DNA from: Streptomyces hiroshimensis
GTDB lineage: Bacteria; Actinomycetota; Actinomycetes; Streptomycetales; Streptomycetaceae
NCBI RefSeq assembly: GCF_014650335.1
Contig: NZ_BMUT01000020.1
Coordinates: 1-64,000, forward strand
Length of the DNA stretch: 64,000 nucleotides
Direction of reading: 5' to 3'
The notes beneath the pieces were generated by a model, which had not been told where the DNA came from, did not search any database, and saw only the letters and a program-made list of their open reading frames with translations. Positions 7,351-15,233 of this stretch are shown piece by piece. Position numbers and translations under genes: made by a program. Each line of letters opens with the position of its first letter. Within the stretch, counting starts at the first letter, position 1.

Positions 7351-8808
7351 TCAGAACGGGAAACGGCTCTTCCCGTGCTGGATCGAGATCCACTTCGTCG
7401 TCGTGAACACATCGACCATCGCGTCGCCGTTCAGCCGTCCCACGCCCGACGCCTTCTCGCCCCCGAAGGGCACGATCGGCTCGTCGTGCACGGTCCCGTC
7501 GTTCACATGGATCATTCCGGCGTCGATGCGCTTGGCCACGCGCACGCCGCGCTCGGTGTCCCCCGTGTGGACCGCGCCGCTCAGCCCGTACGGCGTGGCG
7601 TTGGCCAGCCGGACGGCCTCCTCCTCGCCGTCGAAGGGGATGATCAGCGCGACCGGCCCGAAGATCTCCTGGCCGAGGATCGCGGCGTCGGCCTTCAGCC
7701 CGGTCAGTACGGACGGCTCGACGAGCGTGCCCTCCGTCCGGCCGCGCACCAGCGCGGTCGCGCCGTCGGCGACGGCCTGCTCGACCAGGGAGCCGATGGC
7801 CTCGGCCTGCCCGGCGTTGATCAGCGGCCCGATGTGGGTGGCCGGGTCGCCCGGGTCGCCGACCTTGAGGCTCCGGACCTTCGCGACGAACTTCTCGGTG
7901 AACTCCTGCTCCACCGAGCGGTCGACGAGCACCCGGTTGGCGGCCATGCAGACCTGCCCCTGGTGGATGAAACGGCTGAATACCGCCGCCTCGACGGCGT
8001 AGTCGAGGTCGGCGTCGTCGAGGACGATCAGCGCGCTGTTGCCGCCGAGCTCCAGGACGGTCTTCTTGAAGTGGGACGCGGCGACCGTGGCCACGTGCCG
8101 GCCGACCTTGTCGGAGCCCGTGAACGAGATGACCTTCGGGACGGGGTGCTCGATGAGGGCGTCGCCGATCTCCGCGATGTCGGTGACGACGACGTTGAGC
8201 ACACCCGCCGGCAGCCCGGCCTCCTCGAAGACCTTGGCCACCAGGCCGCCGCCGCATATGGGCGTGTTCTGGTGCGGCTTGAGGACGACGGCGTTGCCGA
8301 GGGCGAGGGCCGGCGCGACGGACTTCAGCGACAGCAGGAACGGGAAGTTGAACGGGCTGATGACCCCGACGACGCCGACCGGCACCCGGTAGAGGCGGTT
8401 CTCCTTGGTGTCGTTCGGGGAGGGCAGGATCCGCCCCTCGGCGCTCAGCGCGAGGTGCACGGCCTCCCGCAGGAACTCCCGCGCCAGGTGCAGCTCGAAG
8501 GCCGCCTTCAGGGCCGTGCCGCCGCACTCCGCGGTGATCGCGGCGGACAGCTCGGCCTCCCGGTCGTCGATGACGCGCAGCGCACGCTCGAAGACCAGCC
8601 GGCGGGTGTACGGATTGGTGCCGCCCCATGCGGGCTGGGCCCGCTCGGCGGCGCGGTAGGCCTGGTCGATCTCGTCCACGCCGGCGACGGTGATGGAGGC
8701 GAGCTTCTCCCCGTTGTACGGGTTGAAGTCGACGATGTCCCAGGAGCCGGTGCCGGACCGCCACTCGCCGTCGATGTACTGGAAGGCCAATTCTTCGAAG
8801 TAGGACAT
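7351..8808 (-). CDS. NAD(P)-dependent aldehyde dehydrogenase (aromatic/aliphatic type)
   Basis: This 485-residue enzyme of the ALDH superfamily oxidises an aldehyde to its acid in the cytosol. The catalytic Cys287 is in GQVCMAANRVLV, the general base Glu253 is in VLELGGNSAL, and Lys177 and Asn154 mark the cofactor site. The overall pattern resembles benzaldehyde/vanillin dehydrogenase-like members, but the substrate is an inference. I chose the ATG at 8808, which lies just after AGGGATGG. The longer reading to 8898 adds 30 non-conserved residues. Confidence 0.9.
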   Translation of the reverse strand: MSYFEELAFQYIDGEWRSGTGSWDIVDFNPYNGEKLASITVAGVDEIDQAYRAAERAQPAWGGTNPYTRRLVFERALRVIDDREAELSAAITAECGGTALKAAFELHLAREFLREAVHLALSAEGRILPSPNDTKENRLYRVPVGVVGVISPFNFPFLLSLKSVAPALALGNAVVLKPHQNTPICGGGLVAKVFEEAGLPAGVLNVVVTDIAEIGDALIEHPVPKVISFTGSDKVGRHVATVAASHFKKTVLELGGNSALIVLDDADLDYAVEAAVFSRFIHQGQVCMAANRVLVDRSVEQEFTEKFVAKVRSLKVGDPGDPATHIGPLINAGQAEAIGSLVEQAVADGATALVRGRTEGTLVEPSVLTGLKADAAILGQEIFGPVALIIPFDGEEEAVRLANATPYGLSGAVHTGDTERGVRVAKRIDAGMIHVNDGTVHDEPIVPFGGEKASGVGRLNGDAMVDVFTTTKWISIQHGKSRFPF

Positions 8809-8894
8809 GTGCCATCCCTGCCTGGAGATACGGGGGCGCTCGGCGGCGCCCGAACCGGAATGCGCTCCTGATGGGACGTCATCGTACTGATGTG

Positions 8895-9758
8895 TCACAT
8901 GAGTTGAAGCAGCCGCCTCAGCAGGTCCCGGGTGGCCGCCGGTGAGAGGCTGTCCTCGTGCAGCCGCTCCATCACCCTTCCGTACTGGGCGACTTCATCG
9001 GGCTTGTCGAGGTAGAGCGCGCTCGTGAGCTGCTCCAGGTAGACCACGTCCGACAGGTCCGACTCGGGGAAGCGGAGCATGGTGAAGGCGCCGCTCTCGC
9101 CCGCGTGCCCGCCGTGCGCGAAGGGCATCACCTGGAGGGTCACGTTGGCCTGCTCGGAGATGTCCATGAGGTGCTGCAGCTGCCCGCGCATGACGGCCTC
9201 GCCGCCGTACGGGCGGTGCAGTGCGGCCTCGTCCAGGACGGCGTGGAAGTGCGGGGCGCGCTCGGAGAAGAGCAGCTTCTGGCGCTCCATGCGCAGCGAG
9301 ACGCGGCGCTCGACCTCCGCCTCGTCGGCCGCGGGCTGGCCGCGGACCACGACGGCCTGGGCGTACCCCTCGGTCTGCAGCAGCCCGTGCACGAACTGCA
9401 CCTCGTAGATCCCGATGTGCGAGGCGGCTCCCTCCAGCCCCACGTAGGTCTGGAACCAGCCGGGGAGCACGTCCCCGTAGCTGTGCCACCAGCCGGCGAC
9501 GTTGGCCTCGCGGGCAAGGCCGAGCAGCGCCTCGCGCTCCAGCTCGTCCGTGACCCCGTAGAGCGTCAGAAGGTCTTCCACATCGCGTGCCTTGAAGCTC
9601 ACCCGGCCCAGCTCCATACGGCTGATCTTCGACTCGGACGCACGGATCGAGTAACCGGCCGCCTCTCGGGTTATCCCACGTGACTCACGCAGTCGCCTGA
9701 GCTGGGAGCCCAGGAGTATGCGGCGCACCACTGAACCGCTCGACTCGCTCGTGGCCAT
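8895..9758 (-). CDS. XRE/DUF5753 (WhiJ-like) helix-turn-helix regulator
   Basis: This 287-residue protein has an N-terminal Cro/CI-type helix-turn-helix (about 12-70, including LRRLRESRGITREAAGYSI) and a C-terminal DUF5753 domain typical of the large WhiJ-like paralogue family of Streptomyces. Members are usually encoded next to a DUF397 protein and an HATPase protein, and both occur here within 2 kb. In S. coelicolor such sets influence development and antibiotic production. The ATG at 9758 has AGGAGG ten bases upstream. The leader region shared with the ATPase gene carries repeats and palindromes that could be its operators. Confidence 0.88.
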   Translation of the reverse strand: MATSESSGSVVRRILLGSQLRRLRESRGITREAAGYSIRASESKISRMELGRVSFKARDVEDLLTLYGVTDELEREALLGLAREANVAGWWHSYGDVLPGWFQTYVGLEGAASHIGIYEVQFVHGLLQTEGYAQAVVVRGQPAADEAEVERRVSLRMERQKLLFSERAPHFHAVLDEAALHRPYGGEAVMRGQLQHLMDISEQANVTLQVMPFAHGGHAGESGAFTMLRFPESDLSDVVYLEQLTSALYLDKPDEVAQYGRVMERLHEDSLSPAATRDLLRRLLQLM

Positions 9759-9867
9759 CGTTGCGACTCCTCCTCTTCCGGTTCCGTTCCCGGCCTTGCC
9801 GCGCTCGCCCTCTCCGGGGGCGACCCCCGCGGCCCCCGGCGGTGAAGTCTGCCATCTCCGGGCTCCG

Positions 9868-9889
9868 TTGAGTGTGCATTGAGTGTGCA
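9868..9889. promoter_or_regulatory. Perfect 11-bp tandem repeat in the XRE/ATPase intergenic region
   Basis: TTGAGTGTGCA occurs twice without a gap (9868-9878, 9879-9889) in the 324-bp divergent intergenic region. Spacing of one helical turn suits cooperative binding of a regulator on one DNA face. The regulator is unknown; the adjacent XRE protein is the obvious candidate. Confidence 0.45.
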
Positions 9890-9982
9890 TCCGGCTACCC
9901 GGAGGGGAGTAGGCCGGAGGTCGTACGGAAGAGGGCGTAGGAAGAATTGCGGCCGAACGCTGACGTGCGCCCCCAAACCCCC

Positions 9983-9996
9983 CACGTGCACGTGCA
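9983..9996. promoter_or_regulatory. TGCACGTGCA palindrome upstream of the HATPase gene
   Basis: The 12-bp palindrome CACGTGCACGTG (9983-9994) overlaps TGCACGTGCA (9987-9996). The same 10-bp palindrome is found at 10970-10979 upstream of the DUF397 gene, suggesting one regulator for both members of the set. Confidence 0.45.
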
Positions 9997-10082
9997 TCTG
10001 CCCTTGCATCCGCCATCCGCATTGGGAACGATGGGGAACGCACACGTGCGTGTCACGTCCACGATTGCCAGGAGTGCCTCGG

Positions 10083-10583
10083 ATGGGTACCGAAGGATCG
10101 ACTGTGCTCTCTCCTCTGTGGCGAGGGCTGCCACCGATCGCCCCATCGGCCGTCCCGAACTCGGCCTCCTGCGCGCTTCCACCCCGCTTCGAGGCGGTCA
10201 GGACGGCCCGCACCTTCACCAGAACGACCCTCCAGGGTTGGGGCCTGGCGGGCCTTTTCGACGACGTGGCCCTCGTGGTCTCGGAGCTGGTGACGAACTC
10301 CCTGCGCTACGCCCTGCCCGCCGAGCCGATATCCGGCGGCGAATTCGACCCCCCGGTGCGGCTGCACCTGATGCGGTGGACGTCGCGGCTCGTGTGCGCC
10401 GTGCGCGACCCCAGCGAGGAGAGCCCGACGGCCGGCGAGGCGGATGCGTCGGCGGAGTGCGGGCGGGGGCTATTCCTCGTCGAGTCCTTCAGCGACACCT
10501 GGGGCTGGCACCCACTGGCGGGGGCGCTGCACGGCAAGGTCGTATGGGCCCTCTTCCGGCTGCCGCGCGAGCAGCACGCTTAG
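10083..10583 (+). CDS. ATP-binding protein (anti-sigma-factor-like HATPase_c)
   Basis: This 166-residue GHKL ATPase-fold protein resembles RsbW/SpoIIAB-type serine kinases. It shows the N-box (ALVVSELVTNSLRYA) and a later GRGLFLVESFSDTW segment like the G boxes. In Streptomyces these proteins accompany WhiJ-like/DUF397 pairs and are thought to act through protein partners, perhaps as anti-sigma factors. The ATG at 10083 follows AGGAG. The longer frame to 9879 is Cys/Pro-rich and not coding-like. Confidence 0.87.
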   Translation: MGTEGSTVLSPLWRGLPPIAPSAVPNSASCALPPRFEAVRTARTFTRTTLQGWGLAGLFDDVALVVSELVTNSLRYALPAEPISGGEFDPPVRLHLMRWTSRLVCAVRDPSEESPTAGEADASAECGRGLFLVESFSDTWGWHPLAGALHGKVVWALFRLPREQHA

Positions 10584-10606
10584 CGGTAACCGGCCCCCGG
10601 TTCAGG

Positions 10607-10628
10607 CATCAGTCGGTCATCAGTCGGT
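10607..10628. repeat. 11-bp duplication at the stop codon of the DUF397 gene
   Basis: CATCAGTCGGT is repeated twice in tandem (10607-10617, 10618-10628). The second copy contains the TGA of the DUF397 gene. Confidence 0.75.
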
Positions 10629-10859
10629 CACCAGATAGTCGAATTCCCCGTCCTTGATCCCGCGCAGCATGGCGTCGATCTCCGCAGGGGTGTAGACGAG
10701 CGCCGGACCGTCCGGATGACGGGAATTGCGCACGGCGACCCCGCCACCCGGCAGCTTGGCGAACTCCACGCAGGAGCCCTGGGAGTTGGAGTGCCGGCTC
10801 TTCCGCCAGACGACGCCGTCGAGGTCCGCGGCAGCCATGCCGTTGTACGCGTGAGGCAC
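10620..10859 (-). CDS. DUF397 domain-containing protein
   Basis: This 79-residue protein has a typical DUF397 core: WRKSRHSNSQGSCVEFAKL, then VAVRNSRHPDGPALVYTPAE. DUF397 proteins pair with WhiJ-like XRE regulators; their role is probably as a small protein partner. The start is the GTG at 10859, four bases after GGGAGAGTCCT. A downstream ATG at 10838 is possible but has no ribosome site. It converges on the HATPase gene. Confidence 0.9.
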   Translation of the reverse strand: MPHAYNGMAAADLDGVVWRKSRHSNSQGSCVEFAKLPGGGVAVRNSRHPDGPALVYTPAEIDAMLRGIKDGEFDYLVTD

Positions 10860-10933
10860 AGGACTCTCCCGGAGAATTGCAGGGGCACCCCGGCACGCCC
10901 GGCGGCGAATGATGGGGTTGACAACTACTCGGG

Positions 10934-10979
10934 ATCATAGCTGCGTTCACATGCTTCTGCATGAGCGAATGCACGTGCA
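10934..10979 (-). promoter_or_regulatory. DUF397 promoter region with TGCACGTGCA palindrome
   Basis: On the minus strand a -10 box TATGAT (10934-10939) lies about 75 bp before the GTG start. The palindrome TGCACGTGCA (10970-10979) sits around the -45 position relative to the likely start site, where an activator or repressor could bind. Confidence 0.5.
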
Positions 10980-11040
10980 CTTACGGTGTTCCCACCACTA
11001 CTTCAAGGTGACTACACCATCGTGACCAGGCGAACGACGA

Positions 11041-11283
11041 CTACTTGCCCGTACTCGAATACGGCAGGAGTGCCATCTCACGTGCATTCTTGATCGCCCG
11101 GGCCAGCTGACGCTGCTGCTGAACGGTGACGCGGGTCACCCGGCGACTGCGGATCTTCCCCCGGTCCGAAATGAACTTCCGCAGCAGATCGGTGTCCTTG
11201 TAGTCGATGTACGTGATATCTGCCGCATCCAGGGGATTGGGGCGGGGCTTGAGGTTCTTGCGGTGGTCGGGGCGGCGCGGCAT
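11041..11283 (-). CDS. rpsR: 30S ribosomal protein S18, zinc-independent paralogue
   Basis: This 80-residue S18 contains the family core TYIDYKDTDLLRKFISDRGK but no cysteine, so it is the C-minus paralogue made during zinc starvation. It ends an apparent four-gene transcript, L33-L31-CobW-S18, starting 37 bp after the CobW stop. Its expression is expected to be repressed by Zur when zinc is sufficient. Confidence 0.93.
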   Translation of the reverse strand: MPRRPDHRKNLKPRPNPLDAADITYIDYKDTDLLRKFISDRGKIRSRRVTRVTVQQQRQLARAIKNAREMALLPYSSTGK

Positions 11284-11320
11284 GAAAAGTCCTTGAAGGC
11301 AGGCGGGTCGGGAAACCGGG

Positions 11321-12535
11321 TCAGGAAACGGGGTCGAGGAGTTCGTCGAACGCAGCCGGGAGCAGCCGCCAGGCGTCGGGCCCGCCCGCGTATTCGGCGT
11401 CGGTCAGCAGGCACGACTCCAGCAGCGCGCGCAGCCCGTCGGCGTCGAGGCCGGGCGAGGTGAACGTGAGGTGCTGGACGCGGTCGCCGTGCTCGGGGTC
11501 CCAGTCGAGGGAGGCGGCGACGCGCCGGTCCGGCGGGACCATGTCCCAGGCGGCGTCCGGCAGCGCCGCGAGCCACGGCCCGGCGCTCTCCACGCACAGC
11601 GCGCCGCCCGCGGCGTCCCACGCCAGCAGCGTGTCCGGCCGGTCGGCGAGCCAGAAGCGGCCCCGGCTGCGCGCGGCGGCACAGCACAGGTCTTCCAGTG
11701 CGGCGTAGAGCCGTCCCGGGTGGAAGGGCCGGCGGCCCCGCCATACGAGGGTGGCGACGCCGTCGGCGTCGGCCTCCTGCGGCAGCAGCGCGCAGGCGGG
11801 GTGCTGGCGGGCCGCGGCGGCCTCCACGTCGAATCCGGCGACGGCTGCGGCCGCGAGTTCCACGGAATCGACGGCGATGTGGCGTGCGGTGGGGGCGAGT
11901 TGGGCGAGGAGGGCGTGGTCGGCGGCGTCGGCCGGGGCCACGGGCTCGCCGAAGGCGGTCCGCTCGCCGTCACCGGCGTCGTCGTCCTCCGCGGCGGTCC
12001 CCTCCGCCAGCGCGAGCACCGTCGGGTACTCCAGCTGGCGGGCGAAGGTGTCGGCCACGGTGCGCTGGTCGGCGGCCGCGGCGGCCAGCCCGGCCTCCGC
12101 GAGGTCGTCGCCGCAGCCGAGGGCGGGCAGGACGAGGGCGGGGTCCACGGCCGTGATCACGCCGGTGAGGCGCAGGTCCTCGCCCGCGTGGGCGGCCACG
12201 ACCTCGGCCATGGCCTTGGGTTCGACGGAGTCCCACAGCTCGACGACGGCGAGCCGGCACGTGCCCGAGGCGGCGAGCCGCTCCAGCTCGGGGATGAGGT
12301 CCTCGCGCAGGGCGCAGCAGGCGCAGTCGTTGACGAGCGGCGCCTCGCCCTCGTCGAGCGTGCCGGTGCGGTCGCGCACGGTCCGGCGAACCGTTCCGGC
12401 GGAGGCGGTGGCCAGGTCGTGGTGGAGGGCGACGCTGCCGGGGACGGTCTGCAGGAGGCGCTCGACCGCGGCCCGGCGGGCGTCCGCGTGCAGACCGCCC
12501 ACCAGGGCCACGGGCAAGGGGTGCGGCGCGGTCAC
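11321..12535 (-). CDS. CobW-like protein of the zinc-starvation cluster, degenerate P-loop
   Basis: This 404-residue protein is related to the CobW/P47K metallochaperone GTPases. It keeps the metal-binding CxCC-type motif (Cys71, Cys73, Cys74 in NDCACCALREDL) and a CobW C-terminal domain ending near TFTSPGLDADGLRALLESCLL. The N-terminal P-loop is degenerate: VGGLHADARRA has no GKT, so GTP binding is doubtful. The GTG start overlaps the L31 stop (GTGA), implying translational coupling. The cluster context indicates a role in zinc homeostasis or ribosome remodelling under zinc limitation; the exact function is unknown. Confidence 0.82.
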   Translation of the reverse strand: MTAPHPLPVALVGGLHADARRAAVERLLQTVPGSVALHHDLATASAGTVRRTVRDRTGTLDEGEAPLVNDCACCALREDLIPELERLAASGTCRLAVVELWDSVEPKAMAEVVAAHAGEDLRLTGVITAVDPALVLPALGCGDDLAEAGLAAAAADQRTVADTFARQLEYPTVLALAEGTAAEDDDAGDGERTAFGEPVAPADAADHALLAQLAPTARHIAVDSVELAAAAVAGFDVEAAAARQHPACALLPQEADADGVATLVWRGRRPFHPGRLYAALEDLCCAAARSRGRFWLADRPDTLLAWDAAGGALCVESAGPWLAALPDAAWDMVPPDRRVAASLDWDPEHGDRVQHLTFTSPGLDADGLRALLESCLLTDAEYAGGPDAWRLLPAAFDELLDPVS

Positions 12536-12807
12536 CGCGGGCCTCCGCGTTCACCGTTGATGTTGCGGGCGCCGTAGCGGCGCTCGAACCGCTCGACGCG
12601 GCCGGCGGTGTCCAGGACCCGGGCCGTGCCGGTGTAGAAGGGGTGGCTCGCCGAGGAGATCTCGACGTCGATGACGGGATACGTCCTGCCGTCCTCCCAC
12701 TCGACCGTCTTGTCGCTGGTGGCGGTCGAGCGCGTGAGGAAGGCGAAGCCGGCCGCGCGGTCACGGAAGACGACGGGGTCGTAGGGCGGGTGGATTCCGG
12801 GCTGCAC
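12532..12807 (-). CDS. rpmE2: 50S ribosomal protein L31 type B
   Basis: This 91-residue L31 begins MQPGIHPPYDPVVFRD and includes SSASHPFYTG, the hallmark of type B L31. It has no cysteine and therefore does not need zinc. It lies 6 bp after the L33 stop and overlaps the CobW-like gene by 4 bp, so the three are co-transcribed. Confidence 0.95.
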   Translation of the reverse strand: MQPGIHPPYDPVVFRDRAAGFAFLTRSTATSDKTVEWEDGRTYPVIDVEISSASHPFYTGTARVLDTAGRVERFERRYGARNINGERGGPR

Positions 12808-12813
12808 GGCGGA

Positions 12814-12978
12814 TCAGCGCTCCTCTCGGAAGGTGACGTGGCGGCCGACGACGGGGTCGTACTTGCGCAGTTGCATGCGGTCAGGGTCGTTGCGGCGGTT
12901 CTTGCGAGTCACGTAGGTGAATCCGGTCCCTGCGGTGGACCGGAGCTTGATGACGGGGCGTAGCTCGTTGCGGGCCAT
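12814..12978 (-). CDS. rpmG: 50S ribosomal protein L33, zinc-independent paralogue
   Basis: This 54-residue L33 begins MARNELRPVIKLRSTAGTGF and lacks the cysteine pairs of the zinc-ribbon form. It is first in the minus-strand operon and divergent from L28, with the candidate Zur box between them. Longer readings upstream run across that operator and are rejected. Confidence 0.94.
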   Translation of the reverse strand: MARNELRPVIKLRSTAGTGFTYVTRKNRRNDPDRMQLRKYDPVVGRHVTFREER

Positions 12979-12995
12979 GGGGGCTACTATACAGA

Positions 12996-13014
12996 AATGG
13001 TTCCCATTTTCATT
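12996..13014. promoter_or_regulatory. Candidate Zur box in the L33/L28 divergent promoter
   Basis: AATGGTTCCCATTTTCATT is a 19-bp imperfect palindrome whose complement resembles the Zur-type consensus AATGAAAATGNTTTTCATT, with the outer AATG/CATT arms intact. It lies between two divergent operons of zinc-free ribosomal proteins, which are classical Zur targets in actinobacteria. The right half is a weak match. Confidence 0.6.
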
Positions 13015-13050
13015 AAGGCTCTTCCGGAGCCCTCCCAGGAGGTCTGACCC

Positions 13051-13287
13051 TTGTCGGCGCACTGCCAGCTGACCGGCCGCAAGCCCGGGTTCGGCAACAC
13101 CATCTCCCACTCCCACCGCCGCACTTCGCGGCGCTTCGACCCCAACATCCAGACCAAGCGCTACTGGCTCCCCGGCGAGGGGCGGTACGTGCGGCTGCGG
13201 CTGAGCGCGAAGGGGATCAAGACCGTCGACGCGATCGGCGTCGAGGCGGCCGTCGCCCGGATCCGGGCCCGCGGGGAGAAGGTCTGA
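13051..13287 (+). CDS. rpmB: 50S ribosomal protein L28, zinc-independent paralogue
   Basis: This 78-residue L28 (CQLTGRKPGFGNTISHSHRR) lacks the paired cysteines of the zinc-binding form. The start is a TTG at 13051 with a perfect AGGAGG eight bases upstream. No ATG or GTG is available nearby. Its stop overlaps the S14 start (TGATG), so the two are coupled. Confidence 0.94.
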   Translation: MSAHCQLTGRKPGFGNTISHSHRRTSRRFDPNIQTKRYWLPGEGRYVRLRLSAKGIKTVDAIGVEAAVARIRARGEKV

Positions 13288-13592
13288 TGGCGAAGAAGAG
13301 CAAGATCGCGAAGAACGAGCAGCGGCGGCTGACGGTCGCCCGCTACGCGGCGCGGCGCGCCCTCCTCAAGGCCGTCATCCGCAACCCGCAGACGCCGGAG
13401 GAGGAGCGGCTGGCGGCGGAGCGCGAACTGCGGCGCCAGCCGCGGGACGCGAGCGCGACGCGCATCCGCAACCGCGACTCCGCGGACGGCCGGCCGCGCG
13501 GCTACTTCCGTACGTTCGGCCTGTCGCGCGTGAACCTGCGCAAGGAGGCCCACGCCGGGCACCTGCCGGGGGTGCGGAAGTCGAGCTGGTAG
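13287..13592 (+). CDS. rpsN: 30S ribosomal protein S14, zinc-independent paralogue
   Basis: This 101-residue S14 (MAKKSKIAKNEQRRLTVARY) belongs to the long, cysteine-free type. It is translated from the ATG overlapping the L28 stop and should replace the zinc-ribbon S14 when zinc is scarce. Confidence 0.95.
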   Translation: MAKKSKIAKNEQRRLTVARYAARRALLKAVIRNPQTPEEERLAAERELRRQPRDASATRIRNRDSADGRPRGYFRTFGLSRVNLRKEAHAGHLPGVRKSSW

Positions 13593-13689
13593 ACGCCGGG
13601 GGCCGGCCGGTTGGGGCCGGCGAGCCCACGGGGGTACGGGGCCGGGCAGGCTTGAGGGGGCCCGCCCGGCCTCGGCGCCGGTCAGCCCG

Positions 13690-13953
13690 TCACGCGCCCG
13701 TCACCACCAGGCGGGCCGTGGAGAGCGAGCCGATGAGGGTGGCCACGTCGGCGGCGGCCCGCTCCGCGGGGAGGGCCGGATACCGCTCGGTGAGCAGCTG
13801 CGCCGCCCGCTCCGGGGTGCCGTCGAGCAGGGTGCGCAGGATGAGTGCGGCGGTGGTGTTGAGCTGCCAGTAGCTGCCTGACTGCTCGTCCAGCAGCACC
13901 ATGCCGTCCTCGGTGTCCGTGGCGGACACGTCCCGGCGCAGGGTGAGGTTCAC
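13690..13953 (-). CDS. Orphan PqqD-like RiPP recognition element (lasso B1 type)
   Basis: This 87-residue protein matches the PqqD/B1 fold: a beta-hairpin segment (VSATDTEDGMVLLDEQSGSYWQLN), then helices (AALILRTLLDG, PERAAQLLTERYP, AADVATLIGSL). In lasso peptide pathways such proteins bind the leader peptide and deliver it to the protease and cyclase. No maturase, cyclase or precursor gene was found nearby, so the partner must be elsewhere or lost. The GTG at 13953 follows GGAGG; the frame could extend to 13998 but without a ribosome site. Confidence 0.75.
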   Translation of the reverse strand: MNLTLRRDVSATDTEDGMVLLDEQSGSYWQLNTTAALILRTLLDGTPERAAQLLTERYPALPAERAAADVATLIGSLSTARLVVTGA

Positions 13954-14085
13954 AGCGGTCCTCCAGTGGTCGCGTGAGGGCGTCCCCGGAATACCCACGC
14001 CTTCGCCCGTTACGCCGGACAGGCGAACCTTTCACACGGCAAGGGGGCAAGTGTGACGATAAGCCTGCTGCTGCCTCTGCCCAGC

Positions 14086-14463
14086 TCAGCCCACCCACTC
14101 GACGAGCTGGACCACGATGCCGTTCGGGTCCGTGACCTGGAACAGCCGCTCGCCCCAGGGCTCTTCGCGCAAGCGCATGGTGATGTCGGCGCCTTCGGCG
14201 CGCAGCCGCTTCTCCTCGGCCTCAAGGCCGGTGACGGTGAACACCACGGCCAGACCGGCGGCGCACTCGTCACGCCGCTCGGGCGGCAGCACCTCGATGC
14301 CGCGGCGCAGCAGAACGATGGCGACGGCAGCGTCGTCGCGCGTCAGCGAGACGAACCCGTCGGCCTCCATGGCCACTTGGTAGCCGAAGTGCGCGAGGAA
14401 GAAGTCCCGCGAGGCGCGCTCGTCGGCGACGGTCAGGGAGATGGTGGAAACGGAGACGCGCAA
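14086..14463 (-). CDS. VOC (glyoxalase/bleomycin resistance) superfamily protein
   Basis: This protein of about 125 residues has a vicinal-oxygen-chelate fold with paired modules: VSTISLTVADERASRDFFLAHFGY near the start and FQVTDPNGIVVQLVEW near the end. The substrate is unknown. I prefer the TTG at 14463, preceded by GAGAGGA. An ATG at 14499 lies within two bases of a likely -10 element and so cannot be in the transcript. It is divergent from a TetR gene that may control it. Confidence 0.78.
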   Translation of the reverse strand: MRVSVSTISLTVADERASRDFFLAHFGYQVAMEADGFVSLTRDDAAVAIVLLRRGIEVLPPERRDECAAGLAVVFTVTGLEAEEKRLRAEGADITMRLREEPWGERLFQVTDPNGIVVQLVEWVG

Positions 14464-14503
14464 GGGGAGTCCTCTCGGGCAGAAACTTACGACCGACATA
14501 ACT

Positions 14504-14556
14504 TTGCATCCAGCGCACGCTCTGCGTCAAGAGTATTTTTACGTCGAGAGTAAGAT
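14504..14556. promoter_or_regulatory. Divergent promoters for the VOC and TetR genes, with 11-bp direct repeats
   Basis: For the VOC gene, TTGACG (14525-14530, minus strand) and CAAAGT lie 18 bp apart. For the TetR gene, TAAGAT (14551-14556) lies seven bases before the ATG, suggesting a leaderless message. The direct repeats CGTCAAGAGTA (14525-14535) and CGTCGAGAGTA (14542-14552) overlap both promoters and could be the binding site of the TetR protein. Confidence 0.5.
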
Positions 14557-14562
14557 TGCGCC

Positions 14563-15216
14563 ATGAGCGCCGAGACCATGGGACTCCGCGAGTCCAAGAA
14601 GCAGGAGACCAGGCAGCTGATCTCCGACCACGCCACCAGGCTCTTCCTCGCCCAGGGCTTCGAGCAGACGACGATCGCCGAGATCGCCGCAGCGGCCCGG
14701 GTGGCGAAGAAGACGGTCACCAACTACTTCCCGCGCAAGGAGGACCTGGCCCTCGATCACCACGAGGCGTTCGTGGAGAGCCTGGCCCGCGCCGTCGCGG
14801 ACCGGACCGAGGGCGAATCGGCCCTCGCTGCGCTGCGGCGGTACTTCCTCACCGCAGTGGAGGAGCGCAGCCCTGTCGCAGGCTTCGCCGGATACGAGTT
14901 CGCACACATGATCAGCGAAAGCCCCACCCTCACGGCTCGGCTGCGCGAACTGCACGACCAGCGCGAGGAAGCCCTCGCCGAGGCGCTTGCCGAGGGCGCC
15001 GGCGGATCCAGGGGCGAAGGCGAGCGGATCGCGCCCCGGGCCGCCGCCACCCTCCTCGCAGCCGCCCAGCGCCTGCTCTTCGAGCGCATTCAGGAACTCA
15101 CACTTGCGGGCCGATCGACCGACCGGATCGCCGGCACCGTCGCCAAGGAGGCCGCGTACGTCTTCGACCTGCTCGCCCCGTCGCTGGGCGACCACCCGGA
15201 CGCCCGCAGGGGGTGA
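14563..15216 (+). CDS. TetR/AcrR family regulator
   Basis: This 217-residue regulator has an N-terminal TetR helix-turn-helix (about 14-60: RQLISDHATRLFLAQGFEQ through VAKKTVTNYFPRKEDL) and a variable ligand-binding C-terminal domain. It probably represses its own promoter and the divergent VOC gene. The ATG at 14563 appears leaderless. Confidence 0.9.
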   Translation: MSAETMGLRESKKQETRQLISDHATRLFLAQGFEQTTIAEIAAAARVAKKTVTNYFPRKEDLALDHHEAFVESLARAVADRTEGESALAALRRYFLTAVEERSPVAGFAGYEFAHMISESPTLTARLRELHDQREEALAEALAEGAGGSRGEGERIAPRAAATLLAAAQRLLFERIQELTLAGRSTDRIAGTVAKEAAYVFDLLAPSLGDHPDARRG

Positions 15217-15233
15217 GCACGGATTCCCTCGGC

